Source: Lentzea pudingi (GTDB lineage: Bacteria; Actinomycetota; Actinomycetes; Mycobacteriales; Pseudonocardiaceae). Taken from it: 64,000 nt of DNA. How positions within the stretch are numbered: position 1 is the stretch's first letter; every line of letters starts with the position of its first letter. The notes under the pieces were generated by a model. That model was not told where the DNA came from and searched no databases. It worked only from the letters and a program-made list of their open reading frames with translations. Location: assembly GCF_014646255.1 (NCBI RefSeq), contig NZ_BMNC01000008.1, positions 124,001 to 188,000 of the forward strand, in the 5' to 3' direction. The position numbers were made by a program, and so were the translations under genes. Positions 1 through 7,788 of this stretch are shown one piece after another.

Positions 1-41
1 CACTACGATGATCGCCACCATCGGACGAGCGGGAGACGGGC

Positions 42-1043
42 ATGATCACGATCAAGGAGGTCGCCCGTCACGCCGGCGTGTCGATCAGCACGGTCTCCTA
101 CGTGCTCAGCGGGAAGCGCAGCATCTCCGAGGAGACCAAGCGCCGGGTCGAGCAGAGCATCGCGGCCCTGGGGTACCACCCGAACGCCGGTGCGCGTGCC
201 CTCGCCTCGAACCGGTCGCGCGTGCTCGGCCTGGTCGTGCCGCTGCGGTCGGATCAGAACGTCCCCGTCGTCATGCAGTTCGTCTCGTCGATCGTGACCT
301 CGGCCCGCGACCACGACCACGACGTGCTGCTGCTGACCAAGGAGGCCGGGCCGGGCGAGGCCCACCGCGTGACCGCCGGGTCCATGGCGGACGCGATCAT
401 CGTGATGGACGTGGAGAGCGCCGATCCGCGCGTCCCCGAACTGCGGACCGTCGACGCACCGGTGGTCCTGCTGGGCGTCCCCGACGACCACGAGGGCCTG
501 AGCTGCGTCGACCTCGACTTCGCCGCCGCGGGCAGACGGATGGTGAGTCACCTGGCCGACCTGGGACACCGGTCCATCGCGCTGATCGGCTCGCCTCCCG
601 CCGTGTACGAACGCGGCACCAGCTACGCCGCACGCCTGCTGGCCGGGTTCCAGCAGGAAACCGCGAGGAGGAACATGCCGGTCTCGGTGCACTCGTGCGC
701 CCCCGGCTACGACTCGGTCTCCGCCTGCCTCGACACGGTGCTGCACCAGGACCGCGGGATCACCGGACTGGTCGTGCACAACGAGGCCGTCCTGGGGCAG
801 CTGCTGCTCGAACTGCGGCGCCGTTCGCTCGACGTACCGCGCGACCTGTCGGTGATCGCGCTGTGCCCCGACGACGTGGCGCAGAGCCTGCCGGTGCCGC
901 TCACGTCGATCTCCGTGCCGGCACGGGAACTGGGCGCGATCGCCGTCCAGATGGTGGTGACCCGCATCACCCAGGACCACGCGCCGGAGGTCCGCCTCCT
1001 CCAGCCCAGGCTCACCGAGCGCGGCAGCACGGCAGCTCGCTGA
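42..1043 (+). CDS. LacI/GalR-family transcriptional regulator (orphan)
   Basis: A 333-residue DNA-binding repressor of usual LacI-family length. Residues 3-22 form the helix-turn-helix (TIKEVARHAGVSISTVSYVL), the hinge region ends near residue 60, and the remainder is a periplasmic-binding-protein-like effector domain (ILGLV-type strand at 64-70, C-terminal ISVPARELG). Such proteins are normally released from DNA by a sugar. The ATG follows a purine-rich GGAGACGGG. Unlike the two other LacI proteins in the window it has no sugar gene beside it: the next gene downstream is a CBM2 lipoprotein with its own leader. Its target is therefore unknown; the LacI-like site at 46507-46520, before an ABC operon that has no adjacent regulator, is one candidate. 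What lies to its left is outside the window. Confidence 0.9.
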   Translation: MITIKEVARHAGVSISTVSYVLSGKRSISEETKRRVEQSIAALGYHPNAGARALASNRSRVLGLVVPLRSDQNVPVVMQFVSSIVTSARDHDHDVLLLTKEAGPGEAHRVTAGSMADAIIVMDVESADPRVPELRTVDAPVVLLGVPDDHEGLSCVDLDFAAAGRRMVSHLADLGHRSIALIGSPPAVYERGTSYAARLLAGFQQETARRNMPVSVHSCAPGYDSVSACLDTVLHQDRGITGLVVHNEAVLGQLLLELRRRSLDVPRDLSVIALCPDDVAQSLPVPLTSISVPARELGAIAVQMVVTRITQDHAPEVRLLQPRLTERGSTAAR

Positions 1044-1056
1044 AACGATCCTTCCT

Positions 1057-1087
1057 CGCCGTTCGACGGAATTCGACTCGAACGGCG
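1057..1087 (+). terminator. Candidate hairpin terminator after the LacI gene
   Basis: A perfect 10-bp inverted repeat (CGCCGTTCGA at 1057-1066, TCGAACGGCG at 1078-1087) with an 11-nt loop starts 14 nt after the stop codon. There is no T-tract, which is common for actinobacterial terminators. Confidence 0.5.
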
Positions 1088-1223
1088 TCGAAAGAGCCAG
1101 TAGTTGCAGTTTCACCGAACGCCTTCCACAACCGGCCGCACGGTCGTAGCCTGCCCGCAAGATCAGCCGTTCGGCGGAACCTCCCTTGGTTCGATCGCCG
1201 ACATCCCTTGCCGCAGAGGACCG

Positions 1224-2114
1224 ATGAGACGACTGCTGGGTGTTCTGAAACCGATCCCCGTCCGATGGCTCCTGGTCGCCGCCGTGCTGGCGACGAGCGC
1301 GGCCACCGCCTGCGGGGGCGACGGTGAGCCGCAGTCGTCACAAGCTCCGACGACACCGCCGTGGGTGCCGTCGATCATCGAACCGCCGCGGAAGTCGGCG
1401 TTGACGGTGACCGTGCACCAGGTCGTCGACGTGCGCACGGTGAAGCTCTCCGACGGCGTGGAGGTCAAGGTCAAGGGGCTCGCCGCGCCGGACGCGTGCT
1501 GGACCGACGCCGCCACCACGTTCGCGAGGTCGATGCTGCTGGAGAAGCCGGTGGAACCCACCCCGGACGGGGCGGCGGAGGTGTCGCTGCGACTGGCCGA
1601 CGGCACCGACTACGGGCTGCTCGCCGTCGAGCTCGGCATGGTGCGCAACGAGGCCGCCGACGACCGCGCGATGCGGGAGGCGGAGACCACCGCCTCCGCC
1701 AAGCACCTCGGCCGCTGGGGCCCGCCCTGCGTGAAGCCGAGCACCACCACACCCCCTCCGGCGGCGACCACCACGGCGGCGCCGAAACCCGTGGCGGGCT
1801 GTTCGGTGGCCTATCGCGTCACGCACACGTGGCCCGGCGGGTTCCGCACGGACGTCACGATCCGCAACACCGGCAACACCGCGGTCAACGGGTGGTCGTT
1901 GCAGTGGAAGTTCGCCAACGGGCAGAAGGTGACGGAGATGTGGAACGCGACGCCGAAGCAGTCCGGCTCGGAAATTTCCGCCACCGCCGTCTCCTACAAC
2001 CAGGCCATCCCCGCGGGCGAGTCGTTGCTGATGGGCTTCACGGGGTCGAGCGGCTCCGCCAACACCGCGCCGAAGTCCTTCAGCCTCAACGGACTCGCCT
2101 GCGCAGTGGCGTGA
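1224..2114 (+). CDS. Lipoprotein with nuclease-like (SNase-fold) domain and CBM2
   Basis: About 296 residues. I chose the ATG at 1224 because it follows AGAGGA and begins a lipoprotein signal (MRRLLGVL..., Cys at residue 30). Residues about 53-165 resemble the staphylococcal-nuclease/TNase fold (VVDVRTVKL...VKVKGLAAPDACW...DYGLLAVELG...GRWGPPC). The usual catalytic Arg/Glu/Arg positions read Lys, Asp and Leu, so nuclease activity is doubtful. A Thr/Pro linker leads to a cellulose/chitin-binding CBM2 (about 190-296, starting CSVAYRVTHTW, containing NGWSLQWKFANGQ). The expected location is the outer face of the membrane, bound to polysaccharide. A second copy of the same architecture lies at 47221-48105. 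The function is unknown; the fold assignment is a motif-level judgement. Confidence 0.75.
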   Translation: MRRLLGVLKPIPVRWLLVAAVLATSAATACGGDGEPQSSQAPTTPPWVPSIIEPPRKSALTVTVHQVVDVRTVKLSDGVEVKVKGLAAPDACWTDAATTFARSMLLEKPVEPTPDGAAEVSLRLADGTDYGLLAVELGMVRNEAADDRAMREAETTASAKHLGRWGPPCVKPSTTTPPPAATTTAAPKPVAGCSVAYRVTHTWPGGFRTDVTIRNTGNTAVNGWSLQWKFANGQKVTEMWNATPKQSGSEISATAVSYNQAIPAGESLLMGFTGSSGSANTAPKSFSLNGLACAVA

Positions 2115-2499
2115 CCGGAACGAGATCCGCAGCTGCGTTGCGACACGTGGTGCCGGCCTGCTCCAGCGACCAGTCGTTCGAGTCAGCCCGCAGTCGCGAG
2201 AGACGTCCTTTGTAGAGGCTCCTGTCCCGGCGCGCGTGCGAGGAATTTCGACCCGGTTCGAGTCGGACGACCGTCGAACGCGCGGCGGAACGTCCCGTTC
2301 GTCCCCGGTTCGCGCGCCGTTCTCCGTTCGGTCCTCAACGGACTCATTTGGCCCAGATGTTGCTCCGAACGGACTTGTCCCGGACGCGCCACGGCGACGT
2401 AGGGTGATCGAATCACGTGGTCCTCCAGCGGATTCCTGGGCGAGTCCAAGGGGAACAGTCGCCGCGTGTGACCGGGCGCGCACGAGGAGAAGTCTCAGG
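2115..2499 (+). other. 385-bp leader upstream of the Roadblock genes
   Basis: No credible ORF. It is rich in GTTCG/CGAAC motifs, including a 9-bp inverted repeat with a long loop (TCCGTTCGG at 2323-2331, CCGAACGGA at 2365-2373). A possible -10 TAGGGT (2400-2405) has a weak -35 TTGTCC (2375-2380) at 19-bp spacing, which would give a leader of about 90 nt. I see no terminator for the preceding gene. Confidence 0.35.
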
Positions 2500-2874
2500 A
2501 TGAACATCGAAACGGCCTTGAAAGAGGCAATGACCATCACCGGTGCCGTGGGTGCCGCGCTCGTCGACTACGACAGCGGGATGTCGCTCGGCGCGATCGG
2601 TGGCGGTGACTGGCTCAACCTCGAGGTGGCCGCGGCCGGCAACACCGAGGTCGTGCGGTCCAAGCAGCGCGTGATCTCGGCTCTCAAGCTGAACGACGAG
2701 ATCGAGGACATCCTGATCACCCTCAAGCGCCAGTACCACCTGATCCGCCTGCTGACGCCCAGCGCGCGCGGCGAGTCGAAGCTGTTCCTCTACCTCGTGC
2801 TGGACCGGGAACGGGCCAACCTCGCGCTCGCGAGGCACAGCCTCAAGGCCATCGAAGCCGATCTGACGGTGTGA
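2500..2874 (+). CDS. Roadblock/LC7-domain protein, first of a pair
   Basis: A 124-residue cytoplasmic protein. The ATG at 2500 is preceded by AGGAGAAGTCTCAGG. The sequence opens with an alpha-helix and the strand pair GAVGAALVDYDSGMSL, then LNLEVAAAGNTEVVRSK and a C-terminal LVLDRERANLALARH, matching the Roadblock/LC7 family that regulates small Ras-like GTPases (MglB/CvnB type). The family normally runs to 110-140 residues. The downstream gene starts inside its stop codon (GTGA, 2871-2874), so the two are translationally coupled and probably form a heterodimer. No GTPase or histidine kinase, the usual conservon partners, is nearby. Recognition rests on sequence pattern only. Confidence 0.7.
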   Translation: MNIETALKEAMTITGAVGAALVDYDSGMSLGAIGGGDWLNLEVAAAGNTEVVRSKQRVISALKLNDEIEDILITLKRQYHLIRLLTPSARGESKLFLYLVLDRERANLALARHSLKAIEADLTV

Positions 2875-3368
2875 CCTGGATGGCCGAGTTCTCCCTCCAC
2901 GCGGCGCCGGCACCTGAGGCGCTGCCGCTGCGCAGGCGTGGTTCGACACTTCCGGACACCACGTCTTCGACGGTGCGGCCCGCCGAAGGCGTCAACGCGA
3001 AGACGATGACCGAAGCACTGCGCGAGATCCACGACGACATCGACTCCGTGTCGATCAACGGTGTCCTCGTCGCGACGCGGGACGGCCTCGTGCTGTGCGG
3101 TGTCACGCGCGGCGTCGAGGACGACGGCGTCGCGGCGATGGCCGCGGCCGCCGCGGGCCTCGCGACCCAGTTCACCTCGCAGGCCGGGGTCGGCAGCCCG
3201 CGCGCGGTGTTCTTCGAGGGCGACTCCGGGCAGGTGGGCGTGTTCGGGGTCGACGACGACACGCTGCTGGTGGTGCTCGGGGAACGCGACACCACCATGG
3301 GCATGTTCAACGTGGTCGCCAAGCAGACGCTGGCGATGCTGCAGCAGGCCGTCGCCAAACGACGGTGA
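2871..3368 (+). CDS. Roadblock/LC7-domain protein, second of a pair
   Basis: 165 residues from a GTG at 2871 that overlaps the preceding stop; an ATG at 2880 is an alternative. A disordered N-terminal stretch of about 45 residues (APAPEALPLRRRG...) precedes a Roadblock/LC7 domain: helix EALREIHDDIDSV, strands VNGVLVATRDGLVLCG-like at about 60-80, helix VAAMAAAAAGLATQ, GDSGQVGVFGVDDDTLLVVLGE, and a closing helix VAKQTLAMLQQAV. This core is closer to the MglB/CvnB type than the first copy and is probably the GTPase-facing subunit. The gene ends 72 bp before a convergent GH43 gene, with a shared hairpin between them. Confidence 0.75.
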   Translation: MTWMAEFSLHAAPAPEALPLRRRGSTLPDTTSSTVRPAEGVNAKTMTEALREIHDDIDSVSINGVLVATRDGLVLCGVTRGVEDDGVAAMAAAAAGLATQFTSQAGVGSPRAVFFEGDSGQVGVFGVDDDTLLVVLGERDTTMGMFNVVAKQTLAMLQQAVAKRR

Positions 3369-3401
3369 ACACCCGTCCTGCCGACGGGCGACGATGTCAG
3401 G

Positions 3402-3431
3402 GGAGGTGGCCCCGCGCCCAGGGCCACCTCC
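3402..3431. terminator. Bidirectional hairpin terminator
   Basis: A perfect 11-bp stem (GGAGGTGGCCC at 3402-3412, GGGCCACCTCC at 3421-3431) with an 8-nt loop sits between two convergent genes and can serve both strands. Confidence 0.65.
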
Positions 3432-3440
3432 ATCGGACGG

Positions 3441-4985
3441 TCAGCCTCTCCCACCGCCGTAGGTGAAGCTGCCGAAGTCGGCCCACGACGTGCTCGGCGC
3501 GCCGTCGCTGGTCGCGTACAGTCCGATGTGGACACCGGTGAAACCGCCCGCCGCCTGCGTGCTCAGCACACGTCCGTCGAACGGTTCCCCCAGCGGCCGC
3601 CAGTCCTGCTCCCCCTCGGCGACCAGGGCCCGGTGTTCCTGCCCGATCGCCTCGAAGCGCAGCCGTGCCACGCCCTCCCCCAGCCGCGTCCGCGCCAGCA
3701 GGTCCTCGCGCCCGGCGGCGCGGCGCACCAGGGTGACCTCGCGGCCGGCGCCGAGCAGGAGCCGGACGTGGTTGTCGTTGTTCTGCAGCAGCACCAGTCC
3801 CGCGGCCTCGGTCGGTCCCGCCGGGGTGAAGTCGAGCTCGCACGACGCGTGGAAGTCCTGGTGCTGCTGGCGGCGCAGGACCGCGCTCGGCGTGACCTGC
3901 TCGGTGATCGACTCCGGGCGCAGCAGGAGCCGGAGGTGGCCGGGGCGGTCCGTCACCGACCAGAACACCTCGTCCGGCGTGCGCAGGAACATCCAGGCGG
4001 GGTCGAACGCGTCGAAGTCGTCGGTCGCCGCAGGCTCTGGCCAGGGGCGCGGTGGCAGGTCGGGAACGTCGTACGCGGCCTCGACGCGGCCGGTGCCGGG
4101 GCTGAACACGGGTCCGCCCGCCTCCCACGTCACCGGCACGAGGAACGTCTCGCGGCCGAGGTTGTAGACGTAACCGCCGTACGGCCTGGTCGCGAGCAGC
4201 ACCGCGAACCACTGACCTCGTTGCGTGCGCACGAGGTCCGCGTGCCCGGTCGCCGCGATCGGGTGGTCGCGGCCGAGGTGGCGGTGGGTCAGCACGGGGT
4301 TGAGCGGTGAACCACGGTACGGGCCGGTGACCTCGTCCGCCGTCGCGACGACCACCGAGTGCTCGAAGTCGGTCCCGCCCTCCGCGCACAGCAGCACGAA
4401 GCGTCCGTCCACTTCGTACAGATGTGGCGCTTCGAGCCACACCGACTCGTGGGACGTGCCGCTCCACAGCACGTGCTCCTCCCCGACCAGCTTCAGCGCC
4501 TCGGGGTCGAACTCCCGCAGGTACACCTCGGTCCGGCCGGGCGGGCCACCGGGCACCTCGCGGGTCGCCGTCCACCACGCCCTGCCGTCGCCGCCGAAGA
4601 GCAGCGACGGGTCGAACCCGTCCGCCTCCGGCAGCCACACCGGTTCCGACCACTCGCCGGCCGGATCCGTGGCGATCACCACGAAGTTGCCGCTCTGCTC
4701 CGTGCCGTCGACCAGCGTGCACACCACGTAGAACACGCCTTCGTGGTGGCGGATCGTCGGCGCGTACAGGCCGCCGGACGCACGCACGCCCCGCAACGGC
4801 AGCTGCGACGGCCGGTCCAGCACGTGGCCGAGCAACCGCCAGTGCACCAGGTCCTTGCTGTGGTAGATCGGCAGGCCCGGGAAGTACTCGAACGTCGAGG
4901 TGACCAGGTAGTGGTCCGATCCCGCCCGGCACACCGACGGATCGGGGTGCGAGCCGGGCAGGACCGGGTTCTGGTACTGAGCCAC
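3441..4985 (-). CDS. GH43 beta-xylosidase/alpha-L-arabinofuranosidase, cytoplasmic
   Basis: A 514-residue glycoside hydrolase with no signal peptide, so it probably acts inside the cell on imported xylo-oligosaccharides. The five-bladed propeller has the family catalytic triad: Asp15 in SHPDPS (general base), Asp in ADGFDPSLLF, and Glu in VWLEAPHLY (acid). The C-terminal half (from about residue 320, ATDDFDAFDPAWMFLRTP) is the beta-sandwich seen in GH43 xylosidases of the XynB type. The start is GTG at 4985, 13 bp after the GH10 xylanase gene; it is the last gene of the xylan operon, whose transcript can stop at the hairpin at 3402-3431. Choosing xylosidase over arabinofuranosidase is inference from the neighbours. 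Confidence 0.88.
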   Translation of the reverse strand: MAQYQNPVLPGSHPDPSVCRAGSDHYLVTSTFEYFPGLPIYHSKDLVHWRLLGHVLDRPSQLPLRGVRASGGLYAPTIRHHEGVFYVVCTLVDGTEQSGNFVVIATDPAGEWSEPVWLPEADGFDPSLLFGGDGRAWWTATREVPGGPPGRTEVYLREFDPEALKLVGEEHVLWSGTSHESVWLEAPHLYEVDGRFVLLCAEGGTDFEHSVVVATADEVTGPYRGSPLNPVLTHRHLGRDHPIAATGHADLVRTQRGQWFAVLLATRPYGGYVYNLGRETFLVPVTWEAGGPVFSPGTGRVEAAYDVPDLPPRPWPEPAATDDFDAFDPAWMFLRTPDEVFWSVTDRPGHLRLLLRPESITEQVTPSAVLRRQQHQDFHASCELDFTPAGPTEAAGLVLLQNNDNHVRLLLGAGREVTLVRRAAGREDLLARTRLGEGVARLRFEAIGQEHRALVAEGEQDWRPLGEPFDGRVLSTQAAGGFTGVHIGLYATSDGAPSTSWADFGSFTYGGGRG

Positions 4986-4998
4986 GGTGCGGCGCCCG

Positions 4999-6000
4999 TT
5001 ACGGGTTGAGCCGCGTGTAGGCGGGCTTCGGCCTCAGGTTCTCGTCGAACAGGCAGGCCGCGCCCTCACCGGGGAACACGTCCGGCACCCACGAGTGCCG
5101 GTCGGTGAAGCCCCACGTGGTGAACTCGACGCACCGCCGCACGGCGTGGCACGCGTCCCAGACCTGCTCGAAGTAGTCCGCCTGCGAGACGAGCTTCTCC
5201 GGCGTGACGGGCAACGGGATCCGCACGTCGGCCTCGGTGATCGCGACGTCCAGGCCGAGCGCGGCGAACCGCGCGATGTTCTCCTTCATGCCCGACGGGA
5301 ACCCGTACATCAGCGACAGGTGGGCCTGGATGCCGACGCCGTGGATCGGCACTCCCTGCCGCTTCAACGACTTCACCAGTTCGTACGTCGCGTCGCTCTT
5401 GGGGTTGAGGCCCTCGATGTTGTAGTCGTTGATGTAGAGCTTGGCCTTCGGGTCGGCCGCGTGGGCCCAGCGGAACGCGTCGGCGATGTAGCGGTCGCCG
5501 AGCTTCTCCTGGAACACCGTCTGTCGGCGCGTGCCGTCCTCGTTGAACGCCTCGTTGACGACGTCCCACGCGCGGATCTTGCCGCGGTACCGGCCGGCCT
5601 CGGTCCTGATGTGGTCCTTGACGACACGGCGCAGCTCGGCGGCTTCCAGTCCACCCACCCAGTCGGGCAGCTGGCTGTGCCACACCAGCGTGTGGCCCCG
5701 CACGGTCTTGCCGGTCCTGCGGGCGTAGTCGACGATCGCGTCCGCGCCGGACCAGTCGTACTGGCCGCGCACCGCCTCGACGACGCCCCACTTCATCTCG
5801 TTCTCGGGCGTGACGCTGTCGAACTCCCGCGTCAGCACCTTCTTGTAGTCCGCTTCGGCGTTCAGGTGCTGGACGGCCACCGCGCTGCCCACGTACCTGT
5901 TCGTGTTGTGCTTCAACGGTCCTGCCGCGGACGCAGGCACTGCCTGCGTGAACACCAGGAGCAGGGCCGCACCAACTGCTAATCGGGTTCGCACGATCAT
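4999..6000 (-). CDS. Secreted GH10 endo-1,4-beta-xylanase
   Basis: A 333-residue extracellular xylanase. A Sec signal peptide occupies about residues 1-25 (MIVRTRLAVGAALLL...ASA). The GH10 barrel carries the acid/base Glu150 in WDVVNEAFN and the nucleophile Glu256 in AITEADVRI, with conserved HTLVWHSQLP at 103-112. It has no carbohydrate-binding module, so it is a short single-domain xylanase. The ATG at 6000 overlaps the stop of the upstream permease (ATGA, 5997-6000). Codon 7 is TTA (5982-5980), one of only two in-frame TTA codons I found in the window; in Streptomyces such codons tie translation to the bldA tRNA. It hydrolyses xylan outside the cell and feeds oligosaccharides to the ABC importer encoded upstream in the same operon. 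Confidence 0.95.
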   Translation of the reverse strand: MIVRTRLAVGAALLLVFTQAVPASAAGPLKHNTNRYVGSAVAVQHLNAEADYKKVLTREFDSVTPENEMKWGVVEAVRGQYDWSGADAIVDYARRTGKTVRGHTLVWHSQLPDWVGGLEAAELRRVVKDHIRTEAGRYRGKIRAWDVVNEAFNEDGTRRQTVFQEKLGDRYIADAFRWAHAADPKAKLYINDYNIEGLNPKSDATYELVKSLKRQGVPIHGVGIQAHLSLMYGFPSGMKENIARFAALGLDVAITEADVRIPLPVTPEKLVSQADYFEQVWDACHAVRRCVEFTTWGFTDRHSWVPDVFPGEGAACLFDENLRPKPAYTRLNP

Positions 6001-6812
6001 CCCTTCACTGAGCCGGTCAGACCGCCGACCATGCGGCGTTCGGCGAGGACGAAGAACGTGAGCGCGGGGATCATGGACAGCGCGGTGAAGGCGAGCACCT
6101 TCGCGGTGTCCTGGGTGTGCTCGGACTGGAACATCGCCACGCCGAGCGGGAGCGTGAAGTTCGTGGAGTCGCTGAACACCAGCAACGGCAACAGGTAGAA
6201 GTTCCAGCTGGTGACGAACGCGAGCACCGACACCGTGATCAGCGCCGGGCGCGAGAGCGGCAGCAGGATCCGCCAGAAGAAGCCGAGCTTCGCCGCGCCG
6301 TCGAGCAACGCGGCGTCCTCCAGCTCGTTGGGGATGGCGTGCATGAACGGCCGCAGGATGACGATCGTGACCGGCAGCGAGAACGCCGCCTCCGGGATCG
6401 CGACGCCGAGCGGGTTCTCCAGCAGCCCCAGCTGACGCAGCCACAGGTACAACGGCAGCGTCGCCACGCCGAGCGGGAACAGCAAGCCGAGCGTGAACAA
6501 CGTGTAGAACGCCTCGCGGCCCTTGAAGGCGTAGCGGGACAACGCGAACGCCGCCATCGACCCGAGCACGACCGCGAGCGTCGTCGCGATCACCGCGATC
6601 AGCGCGCTGTTGCCGAGCAGCCGCCAGAACTGCGGGGACGTGGCCACCTCGGCGTAGTTGTCCCACACGAACGGTCCGGGCAGGCCCGCCGGCGCAGTGT
6701 TGATCTGCGCCGTCGTGCGGAAGCCGCCCAGGATCACGAACAACAGCGGCACCACCGTCATGCCGATGACGGCGAACGCGGCGAGATAGCCGACCATGTT
6801 GCGACGTGCCAT
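5997..6812 (-). CDS. Xylo-oligosaccharide ABC transporter permease (MalG type)
   Basis: 271 residues, about six transmembrane segments. The EAA loop reads EDAALLDGAAKLGFFWRILL near residue 170-190, the contact site for the ATPase, and the C-terminus GLTGSVKG is typical of MalG-type subunits. Its start lies 1 bp from the stop of the partner permease, and its stop overlaps the xylanase start, so the genes are co-transcribed. No ATPase gene is in the operon. Many actinobacterial sugar importers use one shared MsiK-type ATPase encoded elsewhere, and this is probably the case here. The xylan substrate is inferred from the adjacent GH10 and GH43 genes. Confidence 0.92.
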   Translation of the reverse strand: MARRNMVGYLAAFAVIGMTVVPLLFVILGGFRTTAQINTAPAGLPGPFVWDNYAEVATSPQFWRLLGNSALIAVIATTLAVVLGSMAAFALSRYAFKGREAFYTLFTLGLLFPLGVATLPLYLWLRQLGLLENPLGVAIPEAAFSLPVTIVILRPFMHAIPNELEDAALLDGAAKLGFFWRILLPLSRPALITVSVLAFVTSWNFYLLPLLVFSDSTNFTLPLGVAMFQSEHTQDTAKVLAFTALSMIPALTFFVLAERRMVGGLTGSVKG

Positions 6813-6813
6813 C

Positions 6814-7788
6814 TCAGCGCACTCCCGTCATCGCGCCGGCGGTGTCACGGCGCAAGGCGAACCGCTGGTAGAACAACGCGAACACGAAGCAGATGATGAA
6901 GAGGATCACCGCGACCGCGCTGCCGAACCCGAACTCGTACCGCTTGAAGCCGTGGTCGACCAGGTAGGTCGCCATCGTCGAGGACGCGTTGGCTGGACCG
7001 CCGAGCGTCATGATCCAGACCAGGTCGAAGAGCTGCAGCGACCCGATCACCGACAGGAACACCCAGATCCTGATCGTCGGCCCCAGCAACGGGAGCACGA
7101 CGTGCCGGGTGGTCTGCCAGGCGCTCGCGCCGTCCAGCGCGGCGGCCTCCCGCAGCTCGGGCGGAACGCCCTGGAGCCCCGCCAGCAGCAGGATCACGCC
7201 GAACCCGATGTACTTCCACGTGATCACCACGAAGAGCGTGTAGAGCACGATCGACGAGTCGGCGAGCCACAGCTGCACCAGTCCACCGAGACCGATCGCG
7301 CGCAGGATCTCGTCGATGAACCCGCCCGGCTGCAACATGAGCAGCCAGATGACCGCGGTGACGGCCTCCGACAGCACGTACGGCGCGAACACCACCATCC
7401 GCAGGAACGTCCGGCCGCGCAGTTTCCTGTTGAGCAGCAACGCGAGGCCGATGCTCAACGGCAGCTGCACGACGACGGACAGCGTGGCGATGATCAGGTT
7501 GTGCCCGATGGCGCCCTGGAAGACGTCACCGGAGAAGGCGTCGACGTAGTTGTCGAGCCCGACGAAGTCCGTGAGCGGGCCGAAGCCGTTCCACGAGAAG
7601 AGGCTGTAGTACGCCGCGACACCGATCGGCACCAGCACGAACCCGGTGAACAGCAGCAGTGCCGGGATCAGCAGGAGCGCGAGCTCGAGACGGGTGCGGA
7701 CTCTGGACCGCCGCCGGGTGCCCCCGGCCGCTGGCGCGTGCGGCACGGGGGCGGTCGGCGGCCGCGTGGTGATCGCGGCACTCATCAT
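6814..7788 (-). CDS. Xylo-oligosaccharide ABC transporter permease (MalF type)
   Basis: 324 residues with a proline/arginine-rich cytoplasmic N-terminus (about 35 residues) and six membrane segments. The EAA motif is REAAALDGASAWQTTRHVVL, followed by LGPTIRIWVFLSVIGSLQLF, characteristic of MalF/UgpA-type subunits. The ATG overlaps the stop codon of the binding-protein gene by 4 bp (7785-7788). It pairs with the MalG-type permease next door to form the channel of the importer. Confidence 0.92.
   Translation of the reverse strand: MMSAAITTRPPTAPVPHAPAAGGTRRRSRVRTRLELALLLIPALLLFTGFVLVPIGVAAYYSLFSWNGFGPLTDFVGLDNYVDAFSGDVFQGAIGHNLIIATLSVVVQLPLSIGLALLLNRKLRGRTFLRMVVFAPYVLSEAVTAVIWLLMLQPGGFIDEILRAIGLGGLVQLWLADSSIVLYTLFVVITWKYIGFGVILLLAGLQGVPPELREAAALDGASAWQTTRHVVLPLLGPTIRIWVFLSVIGSLQLFDLVWIMTLGGPANASSTMATYLVDHGFKRYEFGFGSAVAVILFIICFVFALFYQRFALRRDTAGAMTGVR

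Noticed and set aside
2251..2268. GGTTCGAGTC resembling a tRNA T-loop
   Set aside because: The flanking bases cannot form the T-stem and there is no anticodon or acceptor arm nearby.
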